This document shows positions 12,330 through 22,296 of a stretch of 64,000 bases of DNA, in pieces. The translations under genes and the position numbers were made by a program. The stretch covers positions 13,609,714 through 13,673,713 of the forward strand of contig JAJEKV010000027.1 in NCBI GenBank assembly GCA_021234155.1, written 5' to 3'. Below the pieces are notes generated by a model. The model was not told where the DNA came from, made no database searches, and saw only the letters and a list, made by a program, of their open reading frames with translations. Every line of letters begins with the position of its first letter. Positions within the stretch are counted from its first letter, which is position 1. Source of the DNA: Isoetes taiwanensis. Its lineage: Eukaryota > Streptophyta > Lycopodiopsida > Isoetales > Isoetaceae.

Positions 12330-14511
12330 GCAATGGCAAAGCATTAACTTTACCCTAATAACCTCGTAGATATTTGATGGAGAGATTGGATTCCACCGTG
12401 GAAGGCTAGAATCATGTTTTAAAGGTGGATAAACTACGGGATATTGTAGATCGGTAGTTTCAAAAAGCGTAAGATGAAGGGAAAAGGCAAAGAGCCCGTT
12501 ACTCCAGAGAGCATTGAAAATCATGGTAAAAAGGAATCGGGTAGTGAAGAAACCGATCTCGCAATGTGAAGAAGAGAGAGAGGAAAGGGCAAGAGCCATC
12601 ATCATGGCCAAGCTTAGTGGAGACCCGATACTTGAAATTCAGAATAAGACAGCAAACAGATATGTGGATATACTTGTTAGAAAGGTATGAGGAGGTAACC
12701 TCCTCCTGCATCAATGTGCTAGAGATGAGATTTAGTACCTTTCGCAAAGACCAGGAGACAAAGTGGTGATATCTTCAAAATTCAGAATTCTATTCCATGA
12801 CTGAAGGAGCCGGTGCAGCATACCGAGCAAGCCAAGGTGAATGTAGTCACAAGAGCATTTTCGAGGAATTTGTTTAAGGATGTTGCTAGATTAACGAGGC
12901 GACAGCCAAGACGCTAGATGAGGCCATAAGAACCGAATTGGAGCGAGAGTTGGTGGCGGCAACAAATTCAAAGGGTGCAGAAATTGAGCAACAAGATGAA
13001 GAAGAGACTGTTGCCTTGTACACATGAGAAAGGGGACGTGGTCGTGGAAGAGGCCGGAAGGGAAAACATACAATTAATCATGGATGCAAAGAATATGGTC
13101 ATATAAAGCGGTAATGCCCCAATAGAGGGAAATGGAGCCGAGGACGCGGACGCGGGATCCGCCTGGGAGCACACGAGCCAATGGTGGCGAAAAAGAGTGA
13201 AGAAGTTGACAAAGAAGACGCAACCAAAGCAAACCGTGAGCATTAACAGATCAAGAAGTAAGTAAAATTTATTTTAAGGTTATCAATGAGGTTGCAAATG
13301 TTTGCAAATCCAATTTGCAAGAGACTGATGTCTTAACTTTAGATTCCGAGCTGAAGTCTCCGTAGTGAATTCAATGAATTACTTAAAATCTTGAATTTAT
13401 CGGAAGAGCCGGCGGTGCAAATGGGCAATGGTCTTTGAAAGAGGGTATCGGGACCGGGAGAATTAGAGTTGGTCGGAGGGAAAAAGTTCTCGGCCTACCG
13501 GATACTTTGTATACGCCGAATGCTTTTTTAATTTGGTATCTGTTGCAAACATTAAGTATGGGCCTTAAATTTATAAAAATGGAGTTAAAATATTTGAAGC
13601 CCAAAGAAATGGAAACTTATTTCAGTTGGATCTAAAAGTATCAATAAAGTTTCGATTATGAATGACTTGCATTAAATTGGCATTTGAGGCTAGGGCATGC
13701 AAATTATAACAACATTCAAATAGCAAAAAGCATGAATTGTTGGATGGTTTTGGCTTTTTTTAGTGATTCGGATCATGGAATATGTGAAGCGTGTATGTTT
13801 GTTAAGCTGCACTAGGTTGCCTTTTGAAAATACAGGGAAAACGCGTGCATTTGAAAATTGGAATTAATTCATTAGGATGTTTGTGGACCCATGCAAGTAG
13901 AAAGCCCCTGAGGAGGCAAATCATACTTTGCCACATTTATTGATGATGTCACTAGGCACTAAGTGCTATTTCCTTAGATCAAAGGACCGGGTGTTCAATG
14001 CCTTCAAACTCTTCACCGCGAGAAGTAGGCGGGAAAACGCCAATTGCATGTAAAATGCTTGAGGACGGATCGTGGTGGAGAATATACATCGAGATGAGTT
14101 TGAAGAATTCTAAAGTTACACTTCCATGGAATCAGAAGATGGTAATGATACATAAGCCATCTCGGAACACCGCTCCAGAGAACGATTGTGGCGGCGAACG
14201 GAAAAATCGGACTATCATGAATGCGATTCTTCAAACCGATGCATGCTCAAACATGCCAGCGGGAACTATTTCGGGGAGAAATCAAATTTAAGTGGCTGCA
14301 ATGCTATATACAAAATAGGCTCCCCACAAATGCGCTTAAAGGAGGAGTACCAGAAGAGATATGGGTAGGCAGGAGACAATCGGTACGAAGGCTCAAGATA
14401 TATGGATGCCTTGCGTATATGTTAGTCCCAGAAGAGTTGAGGAGAAAACTTGATAACAGAAGCATCTGTACATTTTTGGTAGGGTATGATGAAGAAGTCA
14501 ATGGGTATAGA
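12330..14511 (+). pseudogene. Copia gag, protease and integrase region, frameshifted
   Basis: Order is as expected for Copia. A gag start reads IFDGENWIPWKARIMF around 12,370-12,420 in mixed frames. A zinc-knuckle remnant sits at about 13,076-13,120 (GCKEYGHIKR, stop, CPNRGK). A protease-like segment with LPDTLYTPNA lies at about 13,495. Integrase follows, with ERKNRTIMNAI at about 14,195 and RRLKIYGCLAYMLVPEELRR at about 14,390-14,450. The frame ends at ...NGYR (14,511), exactly where a terminal inverted repeat begins. The next expected residues (LYDPITRKIHI) are found at 31,403 onward, so this is the 5' half of the element whose 3' half lies there. Confidence 0.85.
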
Positions 14512-14543
14512 TAACCATCATTCAATTAAATTGGGTTTATGTC
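14512..14543 (+). repeat. Left terminal inverted repeat of the 16.9-kb element
   Basis: It starts TAACCATCATTC, contains CAATTAAATTGGG and ends TTATGTC. It is the inverse of 31,371-31,402 with two mismatches (positions 11 and 25). The match stops abruptly after TATGTC. Confidence 0.85.
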
Positions 14544-14729
14544 TTAATTTTGGGACAAATTTCATATTGCATGTTTTTAGTAGCATATTCAAATTCACAC
14601 ATTTCACCTCAAAATTATGAAAACGTAATATCATGTTATTTACAAAATAGTCAATATTTCACAATATAGCACCATATCATAAAAACGTGATAACAAAAAT
14701 TTACATAGTTATTCAACTTTCTTCAAGCA

Positions 14730-17620
14730 CCCCCAATGATATCATAGCCTTCTTCCTGACATCCTTAGGTATTGTAATTCTCGCATTTCTAGCTAGAATA
14801 GTGTTTGGAGTCCATGAGTACAAAACACTTTCATAGTCTAGCCAAAGATCAGGATCACTCGGATTTCTCCTCCATTTCTTTGTCCAATAATCTGAAAGTA
14901 CCTTTCTTTATCCGACACGCTGGTCAACCGATGCACCGGACACCACAATTCCACCCGCACATGGTTGAAGTTAATATTACCTTCTTTCTTTGCAAATATC
15001 GAGATAGTGAACCCCAACCACACCGGATATGTATCTAAATCATTGGCTTTACTACCACAAATTGGTGGCATTCCAAGTCGATGGAAGGTTCATAAGCATC
15101 CATGCCTAGAAACTTTGGCCTATTGTTCTTAGGACCAACATAGTGTTTTGTCGGAGGAGGAGGAGGAGCATATTGCTATGCCATAATGCTATTTATAGTG
15201 TCATCAAAATCCTCGGCACCGCTAAGGTCTTCCACCTAGTTTTAGGCAACCACCCTTCTTTCAATTCATCCGAGGATGTGTCTATCTCCCCAACAAAGTT
15301 AATCACCTTCTTTCCAAAGAAGCCACCAAGGCACGGTTGGTGTCATCTGGATTGGTTTGCCAATGCTTTATATAGTCTTGGATTCCTTCCTTAGTCAATC
15401 CCAATTGCTTCACTTCTTCAGTAGGTTTTAAAGCTTTTGGTTGACCTAGAGGTATCATAGGCTTGCCATTCTCATCTCTACGCCATATTTCCTCCCCTCC
15501 TCTCCACTCATCCTCACGAGGTCTCATCTTCCATTGGAAGATTGGAATCTCATCTCTCACCCAAAAAGTGAACTACTTGCAGAGGCCTGGAATGACCTTC
15601 AAGATCCAATGTATAACCATCCACAAAGCTCTTCTAATCGGGCACTTCTTCTATGAGAGAAGCTATAGGGTTTGGAGTAGTGCATTCATGCAAGATTTCC
15701 ATTAGCCTAGGAAAGTTGGTCCTTTGTTTTTCGCTTCAAGATACAACTATATTTGCCAAATAATGCATCCACATCCCTCATGGGTATGCCCCGGCATAAG
15801 AAACCCTAAGTTAACTCTTTCAAATATCCCCACAAATTTTAAGTAAGTAGGATAGGAAAGAAAACATCCACCGTTCTTATTTTACAAGCACAATTATCAA
15901 GTTGCAAGAGAAACCTTTGGGTAGATCTTGAGGTTTAGCACGTGAAGTTGAAGCTCCAACATGTTCATTAGACCCATGCTTCCTAAACCTTGCCTTGCTG
16001 AACTTTTTCAATATTGTTAGGGTTTCCATCTAACAATGCTCTATGTAGTGCCCGCTAATCAGAAGGTCCTGAGGTGACCATTGTATCCATTTTCATAGTT
16101 TCTCAAACACCTCAAGATACTCCCAATATGAAAATCTGACCATCACTCCACAACTCCAAACTAAAATGGCCATAGTAGGTTTGATTCTCCCATGCAAGAT
16201 TGCCCCATCATTGAGATCTGTAAAGGGTATGATCTTCCACATGACTTTGGTATGTACTTGAATTGTGGAAGACAAGTCTTTTGCTGGTCCATCTTGTCAT
16301 GTATAATACATAAATAGTTATTGGGTTCCAATGCGGATAAAGTCCTCCACATCCAATAACATGATCTACATGATAGTTGGTCACCATATGGTCCTTCATA
16401 TGCTCCCTTATCCTAGCCCTTTGACTAGGTTGCACAGTCTTATCAAGAGTCTCCTTCAACTTAGCACATAAATTGCACTTTGCAAAGTTGTTTGAAGTTG
16501 CTATGGTGACATGATTGAAATGTTTCTTCCATAACCTACTAAAGCTAGGTTGGGATATTGGAAGAATTCCCAATTCTAAGTAGGGAATTCACTTCTTCCA
16601 AAATACTCTTTTTAGTACAATGTGATGGCAACCTTTTCTCAACAACCGCTTCTTCCTTTTCATCCCTTCTACTTTTGTGTGGCATAGACTCGCATTGAAA
16701 TCAATATATTTTTTCAAATATCTCCCTGGGCGACCAAGGTCCTAGTTTGGTCTCAACAAACCATTATTTCCATGTAAAGCAATCCTGTTCCCCTCTTCGT
16801 TTTTTTGCCAATTATGCCATGAAGAAGTTGGAATTGCATGGATACTCTTGCCATGCTTTTGCACATATCCATTTGCCTAGCAAAGGGTATCTTTTTCCTG
16901 CTTGGGTTTCTTTCATCTTGAAGTGCATGCTTTCAAGATTGTGTACATGTAGGTCCCTCCTCTCATCAACGATGTACTCTTGAAAAGTGGCTCTTGCTTC
17001 CACCAATTGTTCTATTGTAAAGAATTGCATACAAGCACTCCAACAACAACTGAGCCCCTAACCTTCACCATTGTCTCCGCTTTGGTGTCACTATTCAACT
17101 TGGCTCTTTTGCTAGGATAATGTCCGGCAACCGATACTTCTCCCTTTTGCCTAGGTTTAGAGTTCCAACCGCCAATGGATCAATATCAAGACAATCATTG
17201 TCCCCAACAACCTCGGGCTCGGAAAAATATAATCCTCCACAAATTGAACACTACTTATAGGCCATGCCATGATGCAAGGAACCTCCAATTGCTTGACACA
17301 ACCAAAACATTCCTTGTTACCCAAACCTTTACCTTTCCAGGTTGTCTTCCAACATCGAAATTGCAATACCAATATTGTCTTCCCTAGCCTTTCATCATTA
17401 ACAGCTTGACCTGGATCCTGCTAGCACAATGACTCCTTGGCCTACTATTTCCTTGTTGCACTTGTGCATGATTCTCACCTTCTTGTTCCTCCATTTGCAC
17501 CCTACTATAGAGGGACTAATTGTTTTTCTTCAACATTCTTGCTAGGAGTTGGCTTTTCATTGATATTGCTCTTTTCAATATGTTGCACACCATCTTAGGC
17601 ACCATTGACCTAGGCAAATT
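14730..17620 (-). pseudogene. Gene of an uncharacterised family with DDE/RNase-H-like motifs (DUF7869-like), possible transposase, frameshifted
   Basis: Read on the minus strand, segments appear in this order. An N-terminal region with RRDLHVHNLESMHFKMKE and GKWICAKAWQEY lies at 17,030-16,850. LCAKLKETLDKTV and QRARIREHMKDHMV follow at about 16,480-16,390. HDKMDQQKTCLPQFK is at about 16,301-16,257. LQLDNC is at 15,907-15,890. GHTHE and, one base out of frame, DVDALFGKYSCILKRK lie at 15,794-15,740. EEVPD and KSF, separated by a stop, lie near 15,650. A C-terminal FLGMDAYEPS and HQFVVVKP region is at about 15,110-15,050. I recognise the series from a large uncharacterised eukaryotic family (DUF7869, from memory) often found beside mobile elements. 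The acidic residues in HDKMD, LQLDN and HED would suit a DDE nuclease; that is inference. Several frameshifts and stops break the frame. It is the best candidate for the transposase of the surrounding element. Confidence 0.6.
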
Positions 17621-17869
17621 GCACCCTTTTTTAGTCAATGAGTAGGAAAAAATTATTACACCATAAGATAAAAAAAAGCACGTGCATTTATGGAATATGT
17701 AGAGGTAAATCAAATTTTTTAAAAGCAAGAAATTCCTTGGAAATAGGTTTAATATAATAATAACAATGGGCGAAACCGAAATCATTTAAAACAAGAATTT
17801 TCGTGGCAAACAACAAGGAAATGATATTATCCTAATTTTAATTATCGAAAATTTGGATCGAAAAGACAT

Positions 17870-18045
17870 ATAGCTGATGGACGTGAGAATTTATTATCCA
17901 TAATAATATACCCTAGATGATATAGCTGGCGGGAATTTCGTACGCCTGGCGTGTTATTTGAGGCAATAAATTATTCACGCTAATTTCTAATTAACCCTAT
18001 ATAAATCCGGTTCACGCTCTCAAGACCTCCATTCTCATCCAAAAT
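17870..18045 (+). promoter_or_regulatory. Promoter copy P1 with TATA box and CACGC palindrome
   Basis: The order is GTGAGAATTTATT, a palindrome ACGCCTGGCGT at about 17,942, ATTATTCACGCTAA, TTTCTAATTA and a TATA box CCTATATAAATCC near 17,997. The same order occurs in P2 at 19,310-19,490. The sequence then runs into an expressed-looking leader ending near the acidic open frame. Confidence 0.6.
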
Positions 18046-18145
18046 TTTTTTTACTCAAGAATTTCTTTCATGAAGAACCCGAGGTCTCGTCAAAAGAGAC
18101 GCTTCGGGTTGAAGAACCCCCTCTGTCCCCCCTCATAGATTTTTC

Positions 18146-18367
18146 TTGCCCAATTCTCCTCACGATTTCTCCTCCGATGAAGAGGAGGAAGAGGAGGAAT
18201 TGACATGGAAGAGGAGGGAGTTGAGCTCCTCTGATTCCTCCTCTGATGAAGAGGAGGAAGAGGAGGAGTTGGAGGAAGATCAGGAGGAGATGTCCTCTCA
18301 AGAGCACACGACCGCCTGCCTTCGGGGTTGGCTTGACCAAAACCCTGGGATATCACTTAGTGTATAA
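18146..18367 (+). CDS. Small acidic, glutamate-repeat protein (hypothetical)
   Basis: The frame encodes 73 residues with two runs of the form SSDEEEEEEEL, encoded by a near-duplicate of about 60 bp (CTCCGATGAAGAGGAGGAAG). It sits about 140 bp downstream of the P1 TATA box. Low complexity means the frame could survive by chance, and no family is recognised. If translated, it would resemble an acidic activator-like or histone-binding tail, but that is only composition. Confidence 0.35.
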   Translation: MPNSPHDFSSDEEEEEEELTWKRRELSSSDSSSDEEEEEEELEEDQEEMSSQEHTTACLRGWLDQNPGISLSV

Positions 18368-18379
18368 CGGATCGCCATG

Positions 18380-18545
18380 TGCTGCAGGAAGGGGGTCATA
18401 AAAACCCCTTCAGATAATCGCTTTTAAGGTCTAAAAACCCCTTCCGTATGAAATACATCACTAGAGATTGGATTTTTTAAGGTCTAAAGAACCCTTCCCC
18501 CGCACGTATTCGATGCGCTTTAGGTTAAAAACCCCTTTATCGTCC
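18380..18545 (+). repeat. Tandem AAGGTCTAAAAACCCCTTC repeat, about 60-bp period
   Basis: Four copies of a TAAAAACCCCTT core occur, most preceded by AAGGTC or TAGGT, separated by unrelated sequence of 30-45 bp. They lie just downstream of the small acidic frame. Confidence 0.7.
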
Positions 18546-18559
18546 ACTCACATGGTATA

Positions 18560-19310
18560 TAATGGCCTACACTATGTGAATCCCCCTGCCTCTCAAACAG
18601 AAATGAAATCTCCGAAGAGGAGGAGGAGGAGGCGAGGAAGAAGATGAGGAGGAAGGTCGACAATTCACCGCTTTTAGAATGGTTGAGAGATGAGCCGAGG
18701 TTTGCATGTCTTTTATTTTTTTTTCACCTTTCTTTCTTTTCTAACACCTTTCTTTCTTCTTTGTTGCGTACGGGAAGATCAATGATGCATCCCGGGCGGC
18801 CCTTTTGTTTTTGGTTTGCTACTGAGCTTTGGACACGCCCCCCATATTTTTCATGTAATTTTGTGAAAAGCCTTCGCACTCGCTACAAGCCTTCAAGCCT
18901 TGGACTCTGCTGTACATATAACTTTTATGAATGAAATCAAACAGTTTCATAGAATTTTCTTCAAACAAGTTGTTCTTCAACAAGCTTTTTCAGACATAAA
19001 ATTATTTGAATTAAATCCAACTGCTTTTCTCCAATTATTTTGTCTCCTCGCTCGTCTCCCATTTTCTTTAAAATTTTGTATCTCAGAATTTTGTCTCAAC
19101 AAAGTCTCGAACACTATAAATCAACCACATGAGAAATCTCCGATTCATCACAAGAACCATAGGAAATTTTCCTATACGACCTAAAACAATTCCCCAAACC
19201 TTACAAGTCATTTTTTAGCCTTGATAATTTTGCCTTTAAAGTCATTTTTAATTTAGCCTATATAAATTTTATAAATTCTATTTTTTTTTCGAATGCAATA
19301 AATGGAATAA
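18560..19310 (+). other. No supported gene; second acidic leader and U-rich tract
   Basis: The stretch begins with a purine-rich GAGGAGGAGGAGGAG tract (about 18,617-18,650) and becomes T-rich with UTR character. The frames at 18,644-18,934 and 18,900-19,184 are Phe/Leu/Ser-rich without domain resemblance. It is probably the 3' part of the P1 transcript. Confidence 0.4.
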
Positions 19311-19490
19311 AATGTCAGTGAGAATTTATTGCATGAAATGCAATATTCTCCATATATACCATATACATGTCATGTCCGGCGCAAGACCGTATGCCAAAGC
19401 GTGTTAATTCAAGCAATCAATTATTCACGCTAACTTATTTCTAATTATGCCTATATAAATCCATTTCACGCCTCAAAGTTCCTACATTTT
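19310..19490 (+). promoter_or_regulatory. Promoter copy P2 with TATA box
   Basis: This is a diverged copy of P1: GTGAGAATTTATTGC, a degenerate ATGCCAAAGCGTG element at about 19,391, ATTATTCACGCTAACTTATTTCTAATTA, and a TATA box GCCTATATAAATCC near 19,451. Homology covers roughly 95 bp around the TATA box. It leads into the two-exon transcription unit at 19.48-21.16 kb. Confidence 0.6.
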
Positions 19491-21165
19491 TCTTCCTTCC
19501 TTCATCACGATTTGCGGTTTGCTTCTGCGTGTTTGATCCGCCCTCCAAATCTTAGTGAGCAGATTTATATTCAAAAATGTTAGATGTTTGGTTTCGCAAT
19601 TCCTAACTTACTAAAAGACTCGCTTTTTAGTTCTCAGAAGCATCCGTGTAGAGGAGGACTAAGGTCTCATGAATCGAAAAAGCCTCTAATTAAAACCACA
19701 AGCATAGTCCTCCGCTCTTGAATCCTTCCGGCCTTCGGAACTCAAGGTTAGTTTTCATTTAGTTTTAAGTTGCATCTCAATGGCAGGTTTAATCCAAGAA
19801 GACAAGCTTTTGCATTTGCTCGAGGCAGAGGAAGCATGATGATGTTTATGAAAACCAGAATAGTTTTTATAAACTTCATCCGCTTTTTTTGTTTCGAAAA
19901 TTCTTGAGTTTCTCTTCCGAATTAATCATGCTATTGCATGCAAGTTTCTATTATGAATAAGTGTAGTAGAAAGCATTAGAAAAATCTGAAAGATAATATT
20001 TGAAACACGCGAAAGATAATATTTGAAACACGCTAAGCGTGTTTTATGCTAACCTTAGCCTTCAACATGAATACACGCTCGGCGTGCACTCAGCAGAGAG
20101 GAAGAAAAAAAAAACATGTACAGATAGATAAGTAAATAGATAAAGGCCAGACAATTATTTACACGCTGGCCTTTCTGGTTTTCATAAACATCATCTGCTT
20201 CCTGTGCCTTTATCTATTTACTTATCTATCTGTACAGGTTTTTTTTTCTCCATCTCTACTGAATGCACGCCGAGCGTGTATAGTTTTTCCTATATAGCAG
20301 TTTACACGCTGAGCGTGCAAACAATTTTATCCCTAGTTTCAACTTTTACGCTAAACACGCCGGGCGTGTCTCTTAGTTTCTAAGTTTATATAAATAAATA
20401 AATATAACACGCCGCATGAATACCGATATAAGCCACTTCCTATTGATAGATGCCAAGTTACATTAATCACCCCAAGGTGACGGTAGATGCATTGGAATTA
20501 CATTTGGGCCAGCAATCACAATGTTCAGCCCAATTTCGGCTCCAATCTCCAACCCCGGTTGAACCAAGCAACAGCACCAGTCGGGCCGGAGCACCCGCCT
20601 TTGCAACCCCGGAGTACTTGGATCAAGTAATGATGATGGCAGCAGAGCGCAGGGGCACATAGATCTGGGCTCAGGGCCCTGTAATCGATTTGAGGCTGGG
20701 TTCTCTTATCTAATCACTTCGAATGCAAGATAACGCGTTGATCGAGAGTGAATCTCGCATCCGCTAGCTCGTGATTCAAAATGAGGAGCCGGTTTCTTAG
20801 TGGTTAGCCTCTATGCCCGGATGCCCCAACACGAACCACTACCACAGGCGGTATACGATGCAATGGAGATGGCTCAACCAATGGAACCACTACCGCAGGC
20901 GCTATACGATGCATTGGAGGTTCAACCAATGGAGCAGGAGGAGGAGCGAGGAGGGTGGAGGTGGAGCAAAGGGGAGGTGGAGCTAGAGCACGGTGTTTTT
21001 CTTTGGGTTCTACCTGACGTTCACTATGCCCAGCTATGGAAATGGGAGATGTCGATAGCCCAGCCTACTCAAGAGACCCGGGCTTGAAACAAGAGTCCTG
21101 GGATTTTGTCTGGTTTATCCAGTTTATCCAGATTATATGCAATTGTAAACTTTTTTCAATGAATA
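19485..21165 (+). CDS. Hypothetical two-exon transcription unit downstream of P2
   Basis: A leader exon ends ...GGAACTCAAG at 19,746, followed by GTTAGT. The intron ends ...TTGATAG at 20,449, and the next exon opens directly with an ATG. The frame from 20,450 gives 70 residues (MPSYINHPKVTVDALELHLG...), with more protein-like sequence in other frames to about 21,087. That part includes a 54-bp tandem duplication giving PLPQAVYDAMEMAQPMEP followed by PLPQALYDALEVQPMEQ. A T-rich tail with TTGTCTGGTTTATCCAG and AATGAATACAAC resembles a polyadenylation region. No family is recognised. The intron contains nested foldbacks and at least six CACGC palindromes. Confidence 0.4.
19823..20247. repeat. 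Nested imperfect inverted repeats inside an intron
   Basis: Arm pair one: 19,823-19,860 pairs with 20,173-20,209 (core GATGATGTTTATGAAAACC). Arm pair two: 20,105-20,147 pairs with 20,206-20,247 (core GATAGATAAGTAAATAGATA). The right arms abut each other, so alternative folds compete. A perfect 23-bp tandem duplication (GAAAGATAATATTTG...) lies at 19,988-20,033. The whole structure is between the splice sites at 19,747 and 20,449. Confidence 0.8.
20028..20420. promoter_or_regulatory. Cluster of CACGC-N-GCGTG palindromes (intron copy 1)
   Basis: Palindromes or half-palindromes occur at about 20,029 (ACACGCTAAGCGTGT), 20,073 (ACACGCTCGGCGTGC), 20,161 (half), 20,265 (GCACGCCGAGCGTGT), 20,304 (ACACGCTGAGCGTG), 20,355 (ACACGCCGGGCGTGT) and 20,407 (half). 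Arms are conserved and the central two or three bases vary, which is the pattern of a dimeric protein-binding site. Confidence 0.65.
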
Positions 21166-21169
21166 CAAC

Positions 21170-21640
21170 AAATTTTGTCTACTTCTATATTTCTACAATG
21201 TAATACATGTTACATACCTTTTTTAAGCGGTTTCTTGGCCATGCAACAAATGTTCCAACACTTTCTCCAACCCAGATCCCCCCACCGGGGTGTTTTGCGA
21301 GGTAAAGCTTCATCCATAGCTTGCGAAAGAATCAACAGAACTCGGACATACTTATCCCCGAGCGGAATTCCATGACAGTTCTGATCGGATCGATGGAGTC
21401 GATCTTGCATAATCCTACTTTCCTTTTCTCGATTTGTAGTTAACATGAAACATTCATCTTCGACCTTTCGCAGAAAATTGCTATTCGGGACACCTACTAT
21501 TCTCTTTTTTTTTTAGTGAATACCGTGTAGGGGCTTTGAGCCGATACTTGAGCGGCAAAGCGTATGCTTTTCGATGACCGAGAAAGAAGTGCGGTTCTCC
21601 CTCTAAGGGAGAACCAAGAGAAGATGAAGACATGTACTGG
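21170..21640 (+). other. No gene; probable LINE 5' leader or element spacer
   Basis: No protein resemblance is seen. The left boundary of the LINE cannot be fixed because no target-site duplication is evident, and the LINE leader may begin anywhere from about 21,500. Confidence 0.4.
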
Positions 21641-22225
21641 ATGCTGAAGGAGATTAGAGAGGAGATGGCTCAATCAACAACACTAGTATTGGATTTGGGG
21701 AATCGAATCGAGAATTGATAGCAATGTAATTTGGAACTCAAATCTCTTTTTGTCGAAAACCTCATATGAGGAACCATCTAGGTTGCAAGACACTATTGAT
21801 GGCCCTGCAATCTCAATTCTGCGGTAGTAGAGAATGCAACTAAGACACATATGGACTTGCATCATCAACGATCTCAAATGAGAGGTTGGATGAACAGGAC
21901 TAGAATGAAAAATCTAAAAAATCTCGACTACCGTAACAGGAAAATGAAGATAAAAACCAGGTCCTAGCACAATTTTTCAAGGAGGACATGCACCTACATG
22001 AACCTCAAGTCATTCCGCAGTAGGAGACTTCGGTAAGCCAGCGAGGTTTTAACAGCACCAATTCTAGTTAAATTTAGCACTGAGGAAGCCCGCAATGTGG
22101 TTCTACAAAACAGAGGGAGCCTTGAAAGGTCAAAAGATCCGATTGACATAGATCTAACTCCTACTCGGTTGGAGATCGAAAAAAGAGAATGGGCAAAAAA
22201 GTAAAAAGAGGCTAGAAACGTATGA
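21640..22225 (+). pseudogene. LINE ORF1 remnant (RNA-binding protein)
   Basis: Around 22,050-22,220 one frame reads APILVKFSTEEARNVVLQN and then DIDLTPTRLEIEKREWAKK before a stop. This resembles the RRM and C-terminal region of LINE-1-type ORF1 proteins (variable strand, then an R/K-rich tail). Upstream a helical start MLKEIREEMAQS is seen near 21,640. Stops and frame changes break it. Confidence 0.55.
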
Positions 22226-22296
22226 TTTGTGGCATATCTAGATAGAACAGGGGAAGGCAATGTAACAAAACGAAGAAAACATAGGGACTTGGGACC

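Noticed and set aside
12183-12747. Minus-strand open frames of 82-142 codons
   Set aside because: They lie antisense to the Copia LTR and gag and have no family resemblance.
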